From Nitrospira lenta (lineage in GTDB: Bacteria; Nitrospirota; Nitrospiria; Nitrospirales; Nitrospiraceae), in assembly GCA_945906715.1 (NCBI GenBank), contig CAMDRK010000037.1, positions 1-13,623 on the forward strand: a stretch of DNA of 13,623 nt, in the 5' to 3' direction. Of the stretch, positions 1-6,589 are shown one piece after another. The translations under genes were made by a program, and so were the position numbers. The notes below the pieces were generated by a model. That model was not told where the DNA came from, ran no database searches, and saw only the letters and a program-made list of their open reading frames with translations. The first letter of the stretch is position 1; every line of letters begins with the position of its first letter.

Positions 1-1178
1 TTGATCGCCAGATAATCACCGGGAATCAACACTGAGGCCGCAATCAAAGCCATCACGCCGACAAAACTCTCCAACAACATCGCCCCATAGGCGACCGTCG
101 CCTGAGACTCCTGCTCAATCATCTTCGGCGTGGTCCCTGAAGAGACCAGAGAGTGAAAGCCTGACACGGCTCCACAGGCAATGGTGATAAAGAGAAAGGG
201 GAACAGCGTGCCGGGAATGATCGGCCCGCCGCCGCTTGCGAATATGGTGACGCGCGGCATCTCAATCGTCGGCGCCATGAGGACCACGCCCACGCCCAGC
301 AACACCACCACCCCAAGCTTCATGAAGGTAGAGAGATAGCCCCGCGGCACGAGCAACATCCAGCCAGGCAGGACAGACGCGAGAAACCCGTAGCCGGCCA
401 GTCCCCACACCAACGTCGTTCGCTCCAACTCGAACCACCCGGCAACCGAAGACTGAGCAACCACTCGCCCAAAGATCACAGCCGCGACCAGCAGCACCAC
501 ACCGAGCAGAGAGACCTCCCCCACCCGGCCGGGCCGGAACCGTTGAAGATAGAAGCCCATGAGCAAGCCGATGGGAATCGTCATCGCAATCGTGAAGGTG
601 CCCCAGGCATTCAGATAGAGCGCATTCACGACGGCAAAACCCAACCCGGCCAACGCCACAATCACGATGAACAGCACCGCTATCGCCGTCGCCGTGCCAG
701 TGACAAGACCCAGTTCATCCCGCGCAATTTCAGGAAGTGAGCGGCCATTGCGCCGCATCGACGCAACCAGAATGATGAAGTCCTGCACCGCCCCCGCCAA
801 CACCGCGCCGATCACCAGCCAGAGAAAACCGGGCAAGAATCCGAACTGCGCCGCCAACACCGGCCCCAGCAACGGTCCAGCCCCGGCAATTGCCGCAAAG
901 TGGTGACCGAACAATACGTATTTATTGGTGGGATGAAAATTGACTCCATCATTCAACCGCACCGCCGGCGTCACCCGCTGATCGTTCAGCTCCACCACAC
1001 GCCGAGAAATCCAGCGGCCATAGAAACGAAAGGCCAACACATAGATACAAGCCGCCGCCACGACCAGCCAGAGACCATTCACTTTTTCCTGTGGATTGAC
1101 GAAACCGACAACAAAGGCGAGCGCAACCGAGCCAAGAACGGCAAGAAATCCCCAAAGCACCAGCTTTAACGCCGACAT
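1..1178 (-). CDS. cstA: CstA family carbon starvation / pyruvate-peptide transporter (C-terminus cut by window edge)
   Basis: Integral inner-membrane carrier of the CstA family, known for uptake of peptides or pyruvate during carbon limitation. My reading of the minus strand gives 392 residues of an expected 600-700; the C-terminal part lies beyond base 1. Visible family signatures are GVNFHPTNKYVLFGHHFAAI followed by AGAGPLLGPVLAAQFG near residues 77-110, then AGAVQDFIILVASMRR, and CGAVSGFHSLVSSGTTPKM near residue 350. Multiple hydrophobic segments fit a many-pass protein. The ATG at 1178 is preceded by TAGGA at a suitable distance; an in-frame ATG at 1187 sits too close to that site, so 1178 is preferred. 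It follows the flippase-like gene on the same strand, separated by 237 bp containing hairpin repeats, so co-transcription is doubtful. Identity of the family is secure; the substrate is not. Confidence 0.93.
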   Translation of the reverse strand, partial: MSALKLVLWGFLAVLGSVALAFVVGFVNPQEKVNGLWLVVAAACIYVLAFRFYGRWISRRVVELNDQRVTPAVRLNDGVNFHPTNKYVLFGHHFAAIAGAGPLLGPVLAAQFGFLPGFLWLVIGAVLAGAVQDFIILVASMRRNGRSLPEIARDELGLVTGTATAIAVLFIVIVALAGLGFAVVNALYLNAWGTFTIAMTIPIGLLMGFYLQRFRPGRVGEVSLLGVVLLVAAVIFGRVVAQSSVAGWFELERTTLVWGLAGYGFLASVLPGWMLLVPRGYLSTFMKLGVVVLLGVGVVLMAPTIEMPRVTIFASGGGPIIPGTLFPFLFITIACGAVSGFHSLVSSGTTPKMIEQESQATVAYGAMLLESFVGVMALIAASVLIPGDYLAI

Positions 1179-1205
1179 GCGCGGCATCCTAGCACAAAAG
1201 GAGGC

Positions 1206-1244
1206 GGGAGCGACCAGGCTGCCCTTCGTGCTCACGGAACGCGC
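1206..1244 (-). repeat. half copy of dispersed hairpin repeat
   Basis: This 39-bp stretch matches the first 39 bp of the full copy at 1264-1357 at about 29 of 39 positions, in the same orientation, and ends at the shared GAACGCGC core. It represents one arm only, so it cannot fold into the full hairpin. It lies 19 bp from the full copy, between it and cstA. Confidence 0.6.
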
Positions 1245-1263
1245 GGCCTCAGAGGGATGGGAA

Positions 1264-1357
1264 GGGAGCCGCCAGACCATCCTTCTTGCTTGCAGAACGC
1301 GCACAATCAGAATGTGCTCGTCCGATGCGCGCAGTGAAGGACCGTCTGGCGACTCCC
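1264..1357 (-). repeat. dispersed hairpin repeat, full copy 1
   Basis: A 94-bp imperfect palindrome between cstA and the flippase-like gene. Outer arms 1264-1284 and 1337-1357 pair at 18 of 21 positions; an inner near-palindrome centres on GCGCGCATCG and GCGTTCTGC motifs read on the minus strand. The inner halves match the copy at 2513-2605 almost perfectly (one mismatch in about 23 bp per side) in the opposite orientation. There is no T-run after the stem, so it does not look like an ordinary intrinsic terminator. It resembles a REP or MITE-like non-coding repeat. Confidence 0.72.
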
Positions 1358-1415
1358 TCGGGAGAGAGGATGTGTGATGTTGCTGAGAAGGCCGCAAGGG
1401 GGGAAAGAAAAGGTG

Positions 1416-2435
1416 TTAGGAACCAATTTCCGAGTCGGGCGTGTGACTTTCCTGAATTACCGCCGCGCGCCCACCCAGCATTGCCAGGCACAACAGCCCA
1501 ATGCCAATCCAAACCAGTTCGCGGAACCGCCGGAGTAAGGCGAAGGCAATGCCCGTGACATCGGAGTAGCCAAAGGCGCTCAGTAAGAGCACATTCCCGC
1601 CATCTTGGGCCCCAAGGCTGCCGGGAATGAAGAACGTGCCTCCTTTGATGAAGACGGAGAGGGCACCGATGGAGATAGCAGAGAGGGCCATGGCAGGGCC
1701 GCCCAGATAATAGACGATGACGTACACTTCCAACGCTTCCGCCATCCAGCCAAGAAAGAACAGTCCGGTAGAAGCATAAAAGGCCGGACGGTTGTGACGG
1801 TAGAAATCCAAAATGGTTTGATCCAGTGACCGTAGCTTTTCTTCACGCGCTTCAAGGTAGGCGATCTTCAGCCCGATCTTCCGCAGAAACCCCAATAACC
1901 ACGTAAAAATCCCCTGCCGCTGTACGAACACGAATGCCGCAGTCCCGAAGGCCAGCAGGCCCACACTGACGAGTGCAGCAGCCACGGTGTGACCGGATGA
2001 ATCGTTCCCGCCTAACAGCCACACCCCCAATGCGATGCCGAGCAAAATGAAGAGCACTTCGGCAATCGTCATCGTCGTTTTTGCAATGATGACCGAGGCC
2101 AGTCCCTCCACCATCGGCACATGGTGTTTCTTGAGCAAATAGGCCTTGAGTGGCTCACCCCCGACATAGGCGGTCGGGGTCGTCATGTTCACCACTTCGC
2201 CGGCGGTCCGAATCGCGAGCACACGCCAGAACGGAATCGCCTTCGCCGACGGGCCAAGCGTGACTTTCCACCCATAGGCTTCGACGGCATACATGATGAC
2301 AGAAGGAATCAGCAGGACGAGAAGTGCGACCGGCCCGAGTTGCGCCGCCGCGTCGTAGATCTGCCCAGGGCCAATATGCCAGACGATGAGAACGAGGGTG
2401 AGGAGACCGACAACGAGTAGGAAAATTTTTAGCAC
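1416..2435 (-). CDS. LPG_synthase_TM / HpnL-like integral membrane protein, putative lipid flippase
   Basis: A 339-residue multi-pass membrane protein of the lysylphosphatidylglycerol-synthase TM / UPF0104 family, whose members are associated with lipid translocation or lipid-linked steps. Recognisable pieces are TPTAYVGGEPLKAYLL (86-101), PGSLGAQDGG (271-280) and LLRRFRELVW (300-309), the last two recalling the hopanoid-cluster protein HpnL. Length fits the family, and no soluble aminoacyl-transferase domain is attached. The start is GTG with only a weak upstream site, so the exact start is uncertain. It lies 180 bp downstream of the CDP-alcohol phosphatidyltransferase gene on the same strand. 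By context it may flip or transfer the lipid made by that enzyme (inference). The gene is bracketed by inverted copies of a hairpin repeat, so it could also have been inserted as a unit. Confidence 0.82.
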   Translation of the reverse strand: MLKIFLLVVGLLTLVLIVWHIGPGQIYDAAAQLGPVALLVLLIPSVIMYAVEAYGWKVTLGPSAKAIPFWRVLAIRTAGEVVNMTTPTAYVGGEPLKAYLLKKHHVPMVEGLASVIIAKTTMTIAEVLFILLGIALGVWLLGGNDSSGHTVAAALVSVGLLAFGTAAFVFVQRQGIFTWLLGFLRKIGLKIAYLEAREEKLRSLDQTILDFYRHNRPAFYASTGLFFLGWMAEALEVYVIVYYLGGPAMALSAISIGALSVFIKGGTFFIPGSLGAQDGGNVLLLSAFGYSDVTGIAFALLRRFRELVWIGIGLLCLAMLGGRAAVIQESHTPDSEIGS

Positions 2436-2460
2436 GCTAGACTAGGAATCCACGGTGAGA

Positions 2461-2477
2461 ACAACCAGACAGGTTGT
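2461..2477 (-). promoter_or_regulatory. small leader hairpin upstream of flippase-like gene
   Basis: Perfect 6-bp inverted repeat ACAACC/GGTTGT with a 5-base loop, starting 26 bp before the GTG start of the flippase-like gene. There is no T-run directly after it on the minus strand, so a terminator role is not supported. It may be only a chance hairpin. Confidence 0.25.
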
Positions 2478-2512
2478 AGCGGAGCGTATCTTTTTTCCCA
2501 CCCCTCCAGCAA

Positions 2513-2605
2513 GGGAGTGGCCAAGGTTGCCCTTTACTGCGCGCATCGAACGAGCACCGTTTCTCGTGCGCGTTCTGCGAGCAAGAAGGGCACCTGGCCG
2601 CTCCC
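2513..2605 (+). repeat. dispersed hairpin repeat, full copy 2
   Basis: A 93-bp imperfect palindrome between the CDP-alcohol phosphatidyltransferase and flippase-like genes, inverted relative to the copy at 1264-1357. Outer arms 2513-2534 and 2586-2605 pair with one wobble position and two single-base bulges. Relative to copy 1 there are compensatory changes: the pair 2519/2599 is G-C here and C-G in copy 1 (1351/1270), and a C-G pair in the GCCCTT/AAGGGC segment becomes T-A. The conserved interior carries GCGCGCATCGAACGAGCAC and GTGCGCGTTCTGCGAGCAAG. It ends 11 bp from the stop codon of the phosphatidyltransferase gene. Confidence 0.75.
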
Positions 2606-2615
2606 TGCCCACCTG

Positions 2616-4046
2616 TTAAGCACGGGTGGTGGCGGACGGCCTGATGACCCACAACATCAGAAGCGAGAATACCATGGATCCGATCGCCGCCATCCAGAGG
2701 AACCAATCAAGCTTGCCGATCACCGCAAACGTCAGCACGATGACGGAGAAGTCGCGGCTCGCGACGTTCTTGAGCATGAAGTCCGACCAGGCAGCCTGCA
2801 CCGGTGTCTTCCATCCGCTCGCGGACTTAATTTTTTGTGCGCGGGTGACGAGCCAGAACGAGAGGCCATTTCCCAATACCGCTGCCGACCCCAGGGCCAG
2901 AGGGACCCATGCACCGTCGTCCCCGGCCATACTCAGATAGGAGCCCACCGCAATACCGGCAAAAATCGCCATATGCACTACGTTGTCCATCGCGATATCG
3001 AGCCAGGCCCCGAACGGCGATTCGGTGAACGTGAGCCTCGCCACTTCACCATCGCAACAGTCGATGACTGCCGCCAGTTGAAACAACAACGCGGCCACGA
3101 TGCCGGCGCTGTAGGTCCCGACGCCGAAGCCGGCGGCCGCGGCCAATCCAATCAGCGCCGCCAGAATCGTAATGACATTCGGCGACAAACCTACGGCGAG
3201 AAAGATGCGCGTGAACCAGCGGGAGATCTTCCGATTGAAGAACCGGTCGACGAAGCCTTCGAACTCGCCCTTGAGTGAATTGAAGAGCTTCACCTCAGCG
3301 GCCCGTACATCGGCGGCATCGCGCACGTCCTGATACCAATGGGACCGGTTCGTCTCCATGGACAGCACCCGCACATGCCCGTCCACCGCGGCCCGTTCAA
3401 GCCATCGACGAATCGGCATCGTGCCGGTTTCCACGTCGCCTTGTCCGCCGGCAGCGCTCATGAGATTGGCCGGAAGGACAACCAGGTCAGCCGCCACCAG
3501 CGCTGCGTCGTCCTGTCTCGATGTGATCGAACGGAGCCGTCCAGCCTGTACCTTCACGCGTAAACTCTGCCGGCGGGGCTGCCGATCTCGCACGCTAGCG
3601 GCCCGAGCCACGATGATCGCCTGGCCCTCCTGTACTTCGTGCCGCAGGCTCTCGATCAAGGCACTCGCGAACACCCCCTGCACACCGGACAAGAGACAGA
3701 AGCCGCGAACTTCAGCGGCCAGCGATTCCCAGGTGCGGGGATCGTCCAGAGGAAACTCCCGAATCGGCATCCAGCGCACGGGAATGGTCAGGCGTGGCCC
3801 TTTACCCAACGCCTGTTTCAGCTGCTCCTCTTCCGGTCCGACCAACACCATGAGCTGTCGAATGCCGGCTCGCTGCAGCGTCAACACCGTCCGCTGAAAC
3901 AGGCCGATTCCCACCACGCTCGTAAGCGGACCCACCTCATCGGCATACAGCCCGGTCGCTTCGCCGAACAGGCTCACTGACGGCAAGAGAATCGCCGTAC
4001 TCAATCCCTGAAGGCCCGCCTGTCTCTGAACTATACTCTCACTCAT
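2616..4046 (-). CDS. CDP-alcohol phosphatidyltransferase with degenerate N-terminal nucleotidyltransferase domain
   Basis: Membrane enzyme of 476 residues expected to transfer a phospho- or phosphono-alcohol group from a CMP-activated donor. The C-terminal half (about 265-470) has the complete CDP-alcohol phosphatidyltransferase signature: D329, D332, G333, A336, R337, G346, D350 and D354, within several hydrophobic segments. The N-terminal ~240 residues keep the outline of a sugar/inositol-phosphate nucleotidyltransferase fused to such domains (AGIRQLMVLVG, ADLVVLPANLMSAA, WYQDV), like bifunctional inositol-phosphate cytidylyltransferase/DIPP synthases. They lack the glycine-rich AAGxGxR loop and the lysine that bind CTP, so this half is probably inactive. 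A stand-alone cytidylyltransferase is encoded just upstream, so this protein may use CMP-AEP (inference). The ATG at 4046 has no strong ribosome-binding site. Acceptor could be diacylglycerol or a polyol; not resolved. Confidence 0.85.
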   Translation of the reverse strand: MSESIVQRQAGLQGLSTAILLPSVSLFGEATGLYADEVGPLTSVVGIGLFQRTVLTLQRAGIRQLMVLVGPEEEQLKQALGKGPRLTIPVRWMPIREFPLDDPRTWESLAAEVRGFCLLSGVQGVFASALIESLRHEVQEGQAIIVARAASVRDRQPRRQSLRVKVQAGRLRSITSRQDDAALVAADLVVLPANLMSAAGGQGDVETGTMPIRRWLERAAVDGHVRVLSMETNRSHWYQDVRDAADVRAAEVKLFNSLKGEFEGFVDRFFNRKISRWFTRIFLAVGLSPNVITILAALIGLAAAAGFGVGTYSAGIVAALLFQLAAVIDCCDGEVARLTFTESPFGAWLDIAMDNVVHMAIFAGIAVGSYLSMAGDDGAWVPLALGSAAVLGNGLSFWLVTRAQKIKSASGWKTPVQAAWSDFMLKNVASRDFSVIVLTFAVIGKLDWFLWMAAIGSMVFSLLMLWVIRPSATTRA

Positions 4047-4078
4047 AATGGCTGATCATCCCGCCACCCTAAGAACCA

Positions 4079-4111
4079 ATATCCCATTTACCCCGTTACC
4101 CCACTACCCCC
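4079..4111 (-). repeat. G-rich period-8 tandem repeat, quadruplex-forming potential
   Basis: On the transcribed strand, in the 69-bp gap between the PntC-like and phosphatidyltransferase genes, four 8-base units follow each other: GGGGTAGT, GGGGTAAC, GGGGTAAA and TGGGATAT. Together they give G5-N4-G4-N4-G4-N5-G3, meeting the usual four-run G-quadruplex pattern in both DNA and mRNA. Confidence 0.7.
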
Positions 4112-4115
4112 GCTT

Positions 4116-4835
4116 TTAGAGTTTCGGCAACACATCCCGTTCCGCTTTCGTCACATCTTCCACAAAATCGATTTCGGTCCAGGGAAGTCCACCGATCTTC
4201 TCATGTCCCACTTTGACATCGCGGAAAAATCCCACGAGCGCATCTTCATATTCCATCTGCCAGGCTTCGCGATCCACATGAGTCTTGAGCGACGCCACGA
4301 CATGCGGCGCATCGGCATGCCGAACCTTGAGAAACCCCACGCCTTCTCCGGCATAGTCGTAGTGCAGGGGCATTGTTTTCGTCAGCGCAATCACGCGCCC
4401 GCCTTCGACCACAACCATGCACTCTTCCCCGGTCTGTTTGACAGCATCATCCATAAGCAGCGCGTTCTCATAGGGGGATTGTACCAGGCGACGCAAGATC
4501 TCTTGATGGAAGAGCACGTCTGCATCCATGACGATCGCGTCGTCATCCAACGCGGTACGCGCAATCCAGAGCGAAGAAATGCTGCCGCGATGGAACTCCT
4601 CATTCACAAGGAAATTCACGCGAACACCACAAGAATTCGCGGCCACAGCCACGCGAATCATCTCTTGTTTGTAGCCCACCACTATATCGGCACAATGAAT
4701 GCCGACGCTCCGAAGCGATGTGAGGTAGCGCTGCAAGAGGGTCTGCCCGCCGATCTCGATCAGGCACTTCGGGCGATGTTGCGTGACCTGCCACAGGCGC
4801 TTCCCGACTCCGGCTGCGAGGATGACGGCTTTCAT
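4116..4835 (-). CDS. PntC-like nucleotidyltransferase (probable CTP:2-aminoethylphosphonate cytidylyltransferase)
   Basis: A 239-residue single-domain cytoplasmic nucleotidyltransferase. It has the nucleotide-binding loop LAAGVGKRL (6-14), the lysine of RPKCL (K23), the metal-binding MDADVLF (D104, D106), and a C-terminal TEIDFVEDVTKAE segment that fits the second metal site. NEEFHRGSISSLW (78-90) resembles the LicC/PntC group that activates phosphocholine or AEP with CTP. Its ATG overlaps the stop codon of the aminotransferase gene by 4 bp (ATGA), so the two are translationally coupled. Coupling to an AEP-forming aminotransferase and preceding a CDP-alcohol phosphatidyltransferase makes CMP-AEP the likely product. 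A phosphocholine or sugar-phosphate substrate cannot be excluded from sequence alone. Confidence 0.83.
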   Translation of the reverse strand: MKAVILAAGVGKRLWQVTQHRPKCLIEIGGQTLLQRYLTSLRSVGIHCADIVVGYKQEMIRVAVAANSCGVRVNFLVNEEFHRGSISSLWIARTALDDDAIVMDADVLFHQEILRRLVQSPYENALLMDDAVKQTGEECMVVVEGGRVIALTKTMPLHYDYAGEGVGFLKVRHADAPHVVASLKTHVDREAWQMEYEDALVGFFRDVKVGHEKIGGLPWTEIDFVEDVTKAERDVLPKL

Positions 4836-5914
4836 GCCGTGCCACAGACCCGTTCGAATGCGTCCAGAAATCCAACCAACTGCGCTTCCGTGAGCGCGCC
4901 CATGTTTGCGACGCGGAAAATTTGGCTCTGGAGTTGGCCTTGGCCTGCATAGATCACGTAGCCCTCTTTTTTTAGTCGATCATGCAGCAACTGATAGGTC
5001 ACGCCTTCGGGAAGATGATAGGCGGTGATTGTGTTGGATAGTTTGTCCGGGGTCAAGAGCGGATTCACGCCAAGTTTCGTCATACGGTCTCGAATCAAGG
5101 TCGCGACCTTCTTATACCGCTGGATCCGCTTGGCAACCCCTTCCTCCATGAGTTCATTCAACGCTTCGTCGAATGCGTAATAGACCTGCACTGCCGGCGT
5201 GAACGGAATCGTCCCAAGGCCCTGGTCATCCACATATTGAGTGATGTGAAGATAGATCGACCGTCTGGGATAGCCGCGCATCCGCTCCAGAAATCCCTTG
5301 CGGACGAGCACGAAGGACACACCGGGGAATCCCTGAATGCACTTTCCCGCTGTACCTGCCACCATATAGATATGAGACCCAGCGATATCCAACGGCTCGC
5401 CTGCCAAGGCGCTGACCGCGTCGAGAATGAACACCCGGTTCTGGCTGTCCACGACAGCCGCGATCTCCTTGACTGGATTGATGAGCCCGGTGGTCGTTTC
5501 GTGATGGACCATGGCGACCGCATGCGCTTCCGGATGTTGCCGCAGTGCGAGCCGCAACCGTTCAGGATCCGGTCTTGTCGTCCAATCGTATTTAAGCTCA
5601 GACACGCCCAGACGATAGAGGCCGGCCATCTGGGAAATACGTTCGCCGTATACGCCATTATTGAGTACCAGCATCCGTTTGCCGGGCGGGAGCGACGACA
5701 TCACGGCGGACTCGACTGCCGCAGTACCAGATCCGGTCAACACCACGGCGGCATAATCTGATTCCGCTCCAGGCACAAAGAGCTTCAGCAACTTCGCCTG
5801 AATCCCGTGCAGGAGTTCGGTAAATTCCGACTCCCGATGGCAGACATCGGGACGCACCAGCGCTTGCCGCACCCGCTCCGACACATTCACCGGTCCTGGA
5901 TTCAATAAGATCAT
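4832..5914 (-). CDS. phnW: 2-aminoethylphosphonate--pyruvate aminotransferase (class V, PLP)
   Basis: Cytoplasmic pyridoxal-phosphate enzyme of the AEP aminotransferase family, interconverting AEP plus pyruvate and phosphonoacetaldehyde plus alanine. It opens with MILLNPGPVNVSERVR, has TGSGTAAVESAV for cofactor phosphate binding, FILDAVSALAGEPLDI with the ring-binding aspartate, and the Schiff-base lysine in GTAGKCIQGFPG (K191), a segment typical of PhnW. The length of 360 residues is normal. The start at 5914 is chosen because the family begins with this motif and GGGGAAGAAAG lies just upstream; an in-frame ATG at 5941 would add nine unconserved residues from the repeat. Placement after decarboxylase genes and before a cytidylyltransferase indicates the biosynthetic direction, with no phosphonatase gene nearby. 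A sulfoacetaldehyde substrate is a less likely alternative. Confidence 0.88.
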   Translation of the reverse strand: MILLNPGPVNVSERVRQALVRPDVCHRESEFTELLHGIQAKLLKLFVPGAESDYAAVVLTGSGTAAVESAVMSSLPPGKRMLVLNNGVYGERISQMAGLYRLGVSELKYDWTTRPDPERLRLALRQHPEAHAVAMVHHETTTGLINPVKEIAAVVDSQNRVFILDAVSALAGEPLDIAGSHIYMVAGTAGKCIQGFPGVSFVLVRKGFLERMRGYPRRSIYLHITQYVDDQGLGTIPFTPAVQVYYAFDEALNELMEEGVAKRIQRYKKVATLIRDRMTKLGVNPLLTPDKLSNTITAYHLPEGVTYQLLHDRLKKEGYVIYAGQGQLQSQIFRVANMGALTEAQLVGFLDAFERVCGTA

Positions 5915-5927
5915 TTCGTCTTTCTTC

Positions 5928-5962
5928 CCCTCACCCCCCACCCCTTACGCCTTACCCCTCAC
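5928..5962 (-). repeat. G-rich period-7 tandem repeat, five units
   Basis: Five consecutive heptamers on the transcribed strand: GTGAGGG, GTAAGGC, GTAAGGG, GTGGGGG and GTGAGGG. The stop codon of the upstream decarboxylase subunit lies inside the first unit, and the array runs to within 14 bp of the phnW start. G-runs of 4, 4, 6 and 4 with loops of about 10, 1 and 3 bases could form a quadruplex. Confidence 0.72.
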
Positions 5963-6543
5963 GAGTTCCGGATTGCCTGCATGAACCGTTTCGTAATATC
6001 CGGCGGATCGAGCATCACGCGCCCGGCATCTTCCACCATCTCGTTGACTTTCACCAGCAACATGCTCGGCCCATCTTTCTTCAGCATGTCCTTGAACTCG
6101 TAGACGAGGTCTTCACGTTCCCGTACTCGTTCAACGTTTACATACCCTGCCGCCTTCGCCACCTTCTCAAGTGGGACCACGTTGGAAATCGTCGGCTGAT
6201 TGCCGGTCGTGCCATAGACTTCGTTGTCGAACACCACGTGAATGAAGTTCTTCGGCTTCAGCGCCCCCACTGTCGCAAGCGTTCCCATGCCCATGAGGAC
6301 GTTCCCGTCGCCGTCGAACACGATCACTTGTTTATTCGGCTTCGACAACGCCACGCCCAACGCAATCGCCGCCGCCGACCCCATCGAACCGATCATGTAG
6401 AAATGAGTCGGCCTATCGGCGATCTTTTGCGCCTCACGAGACGGAAATCCATTACAAATGATGACAGGCTGGTCGGTAAGCAATTCCAACAATGCAGCCA
6501 TCGCCATGGCCCGACTCTGCATGGTCCCCTGCTCCGGCCTCAT
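5959..6543 (-). CDS. thiamine-diphosphate-dependent decarboxylase, C-terminal (PP) subunit; phosphonopyruvate/sulfopyruvate decarboxylase type
   Basis: A 194-residue subunit carrying the ThDP pyrophosphate/Mg binding domain: MGSAAAIALGVALSKP, then FDGDGNVLMG (D79) and N107 in FDNEVYGTTG, the classic GDG-N motif. It should combine with the product of the gene just upstream, which holds the pyrimidine domain, to make an active site between subunits. Phosphonopyruvate decarboxylases are usually one chain of about 380 residues, while sulfopyruvate decarboxylase ComDE is split as here. Neighbouring AEP aminotransferase and cytidylyltransferase genes favour phosphonopyruvate to phosphonoacetaldehyde. 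The ATG at 6543 is well supported by AAGGAG eight bases upstream; a second in-frame ATG lies at 6522. The stop codon is part of a heptamer repeat. Confidence 0.85.
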   Translation of the reverse strand: MRPEQGTMQSRAMAMAALLELLTDQPVIICNGFPSREAQKIADRPTHFYMIGSMGSAAAIALGVALSKPNKQVIVFDGDGNVLMGMGTLATVGALKPKNFIHVVFDNEVYGTTGNQPTISNVVPLEKVAKAAGYVNVERVREREDLVYEFKDMLKKDGPSMLLVKVNEMVEDAGRVMLDPPDITKRFMQAIRNS

Positions 6544-6564
6544 CGATCCTGCTCCTTCATCGCC

Positions 6565-6585
6565 CCCTCACCCCTTACCCCTCAC
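6565..6585 (-). repeat. G-rich period-7 tandem repeat, three units
   Basis: Three heptamers on the transcribed strand, GTGAGGG, GTAAGGG and GTGAGGG, fill the short gap between the two decarboxylase subunit genes, starting 4 bp after the stop of the first. There are only three long G-runs, so a four-run quadruplex is less likely than at the other two junctions. It is the same repeat type as the array before phnW. Confidence 0.68.
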
Positions 6586-6589
6586 GCCG

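Noticed and set aside
1264..1357. Intrinsic terminator after the flippase-like gene
   Set aside because: The stem is long and imperfect with no T-run after it, and the same element occurs inverted before the gene.
1416..2435. Lysylphosphatidylglycerol synthase (MprF)
   Set aside because: Only the membrane region of that family is present; the C-terminal aminoacyl-transferase domain is missing and the length fits stand-alone flippase-like members.
1264..2605. Integron attC sites bracketing a gene cassette
   Set aside because: The repeats are inverted to each other and lack the RYYYAAC/GTTRRRY core pairs expected of attC; cassettes also have one site per gene in direct orientation.
2517..3278. 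253-codon plus-strand open frame
   Set aside because: It lies antisense to the phosphatidyltransferase and across the hairpin repeat; its product is Arg/His/Pro/Gln-rich, low-complexity and unlike any family, as expected from a shadow frame in GC-rich DNA.
4203..4952. 249-codon plus-strand open frame
   Set aside because: Antisense to the PntC-like and phnW genes, with His-rich composition and no family features.
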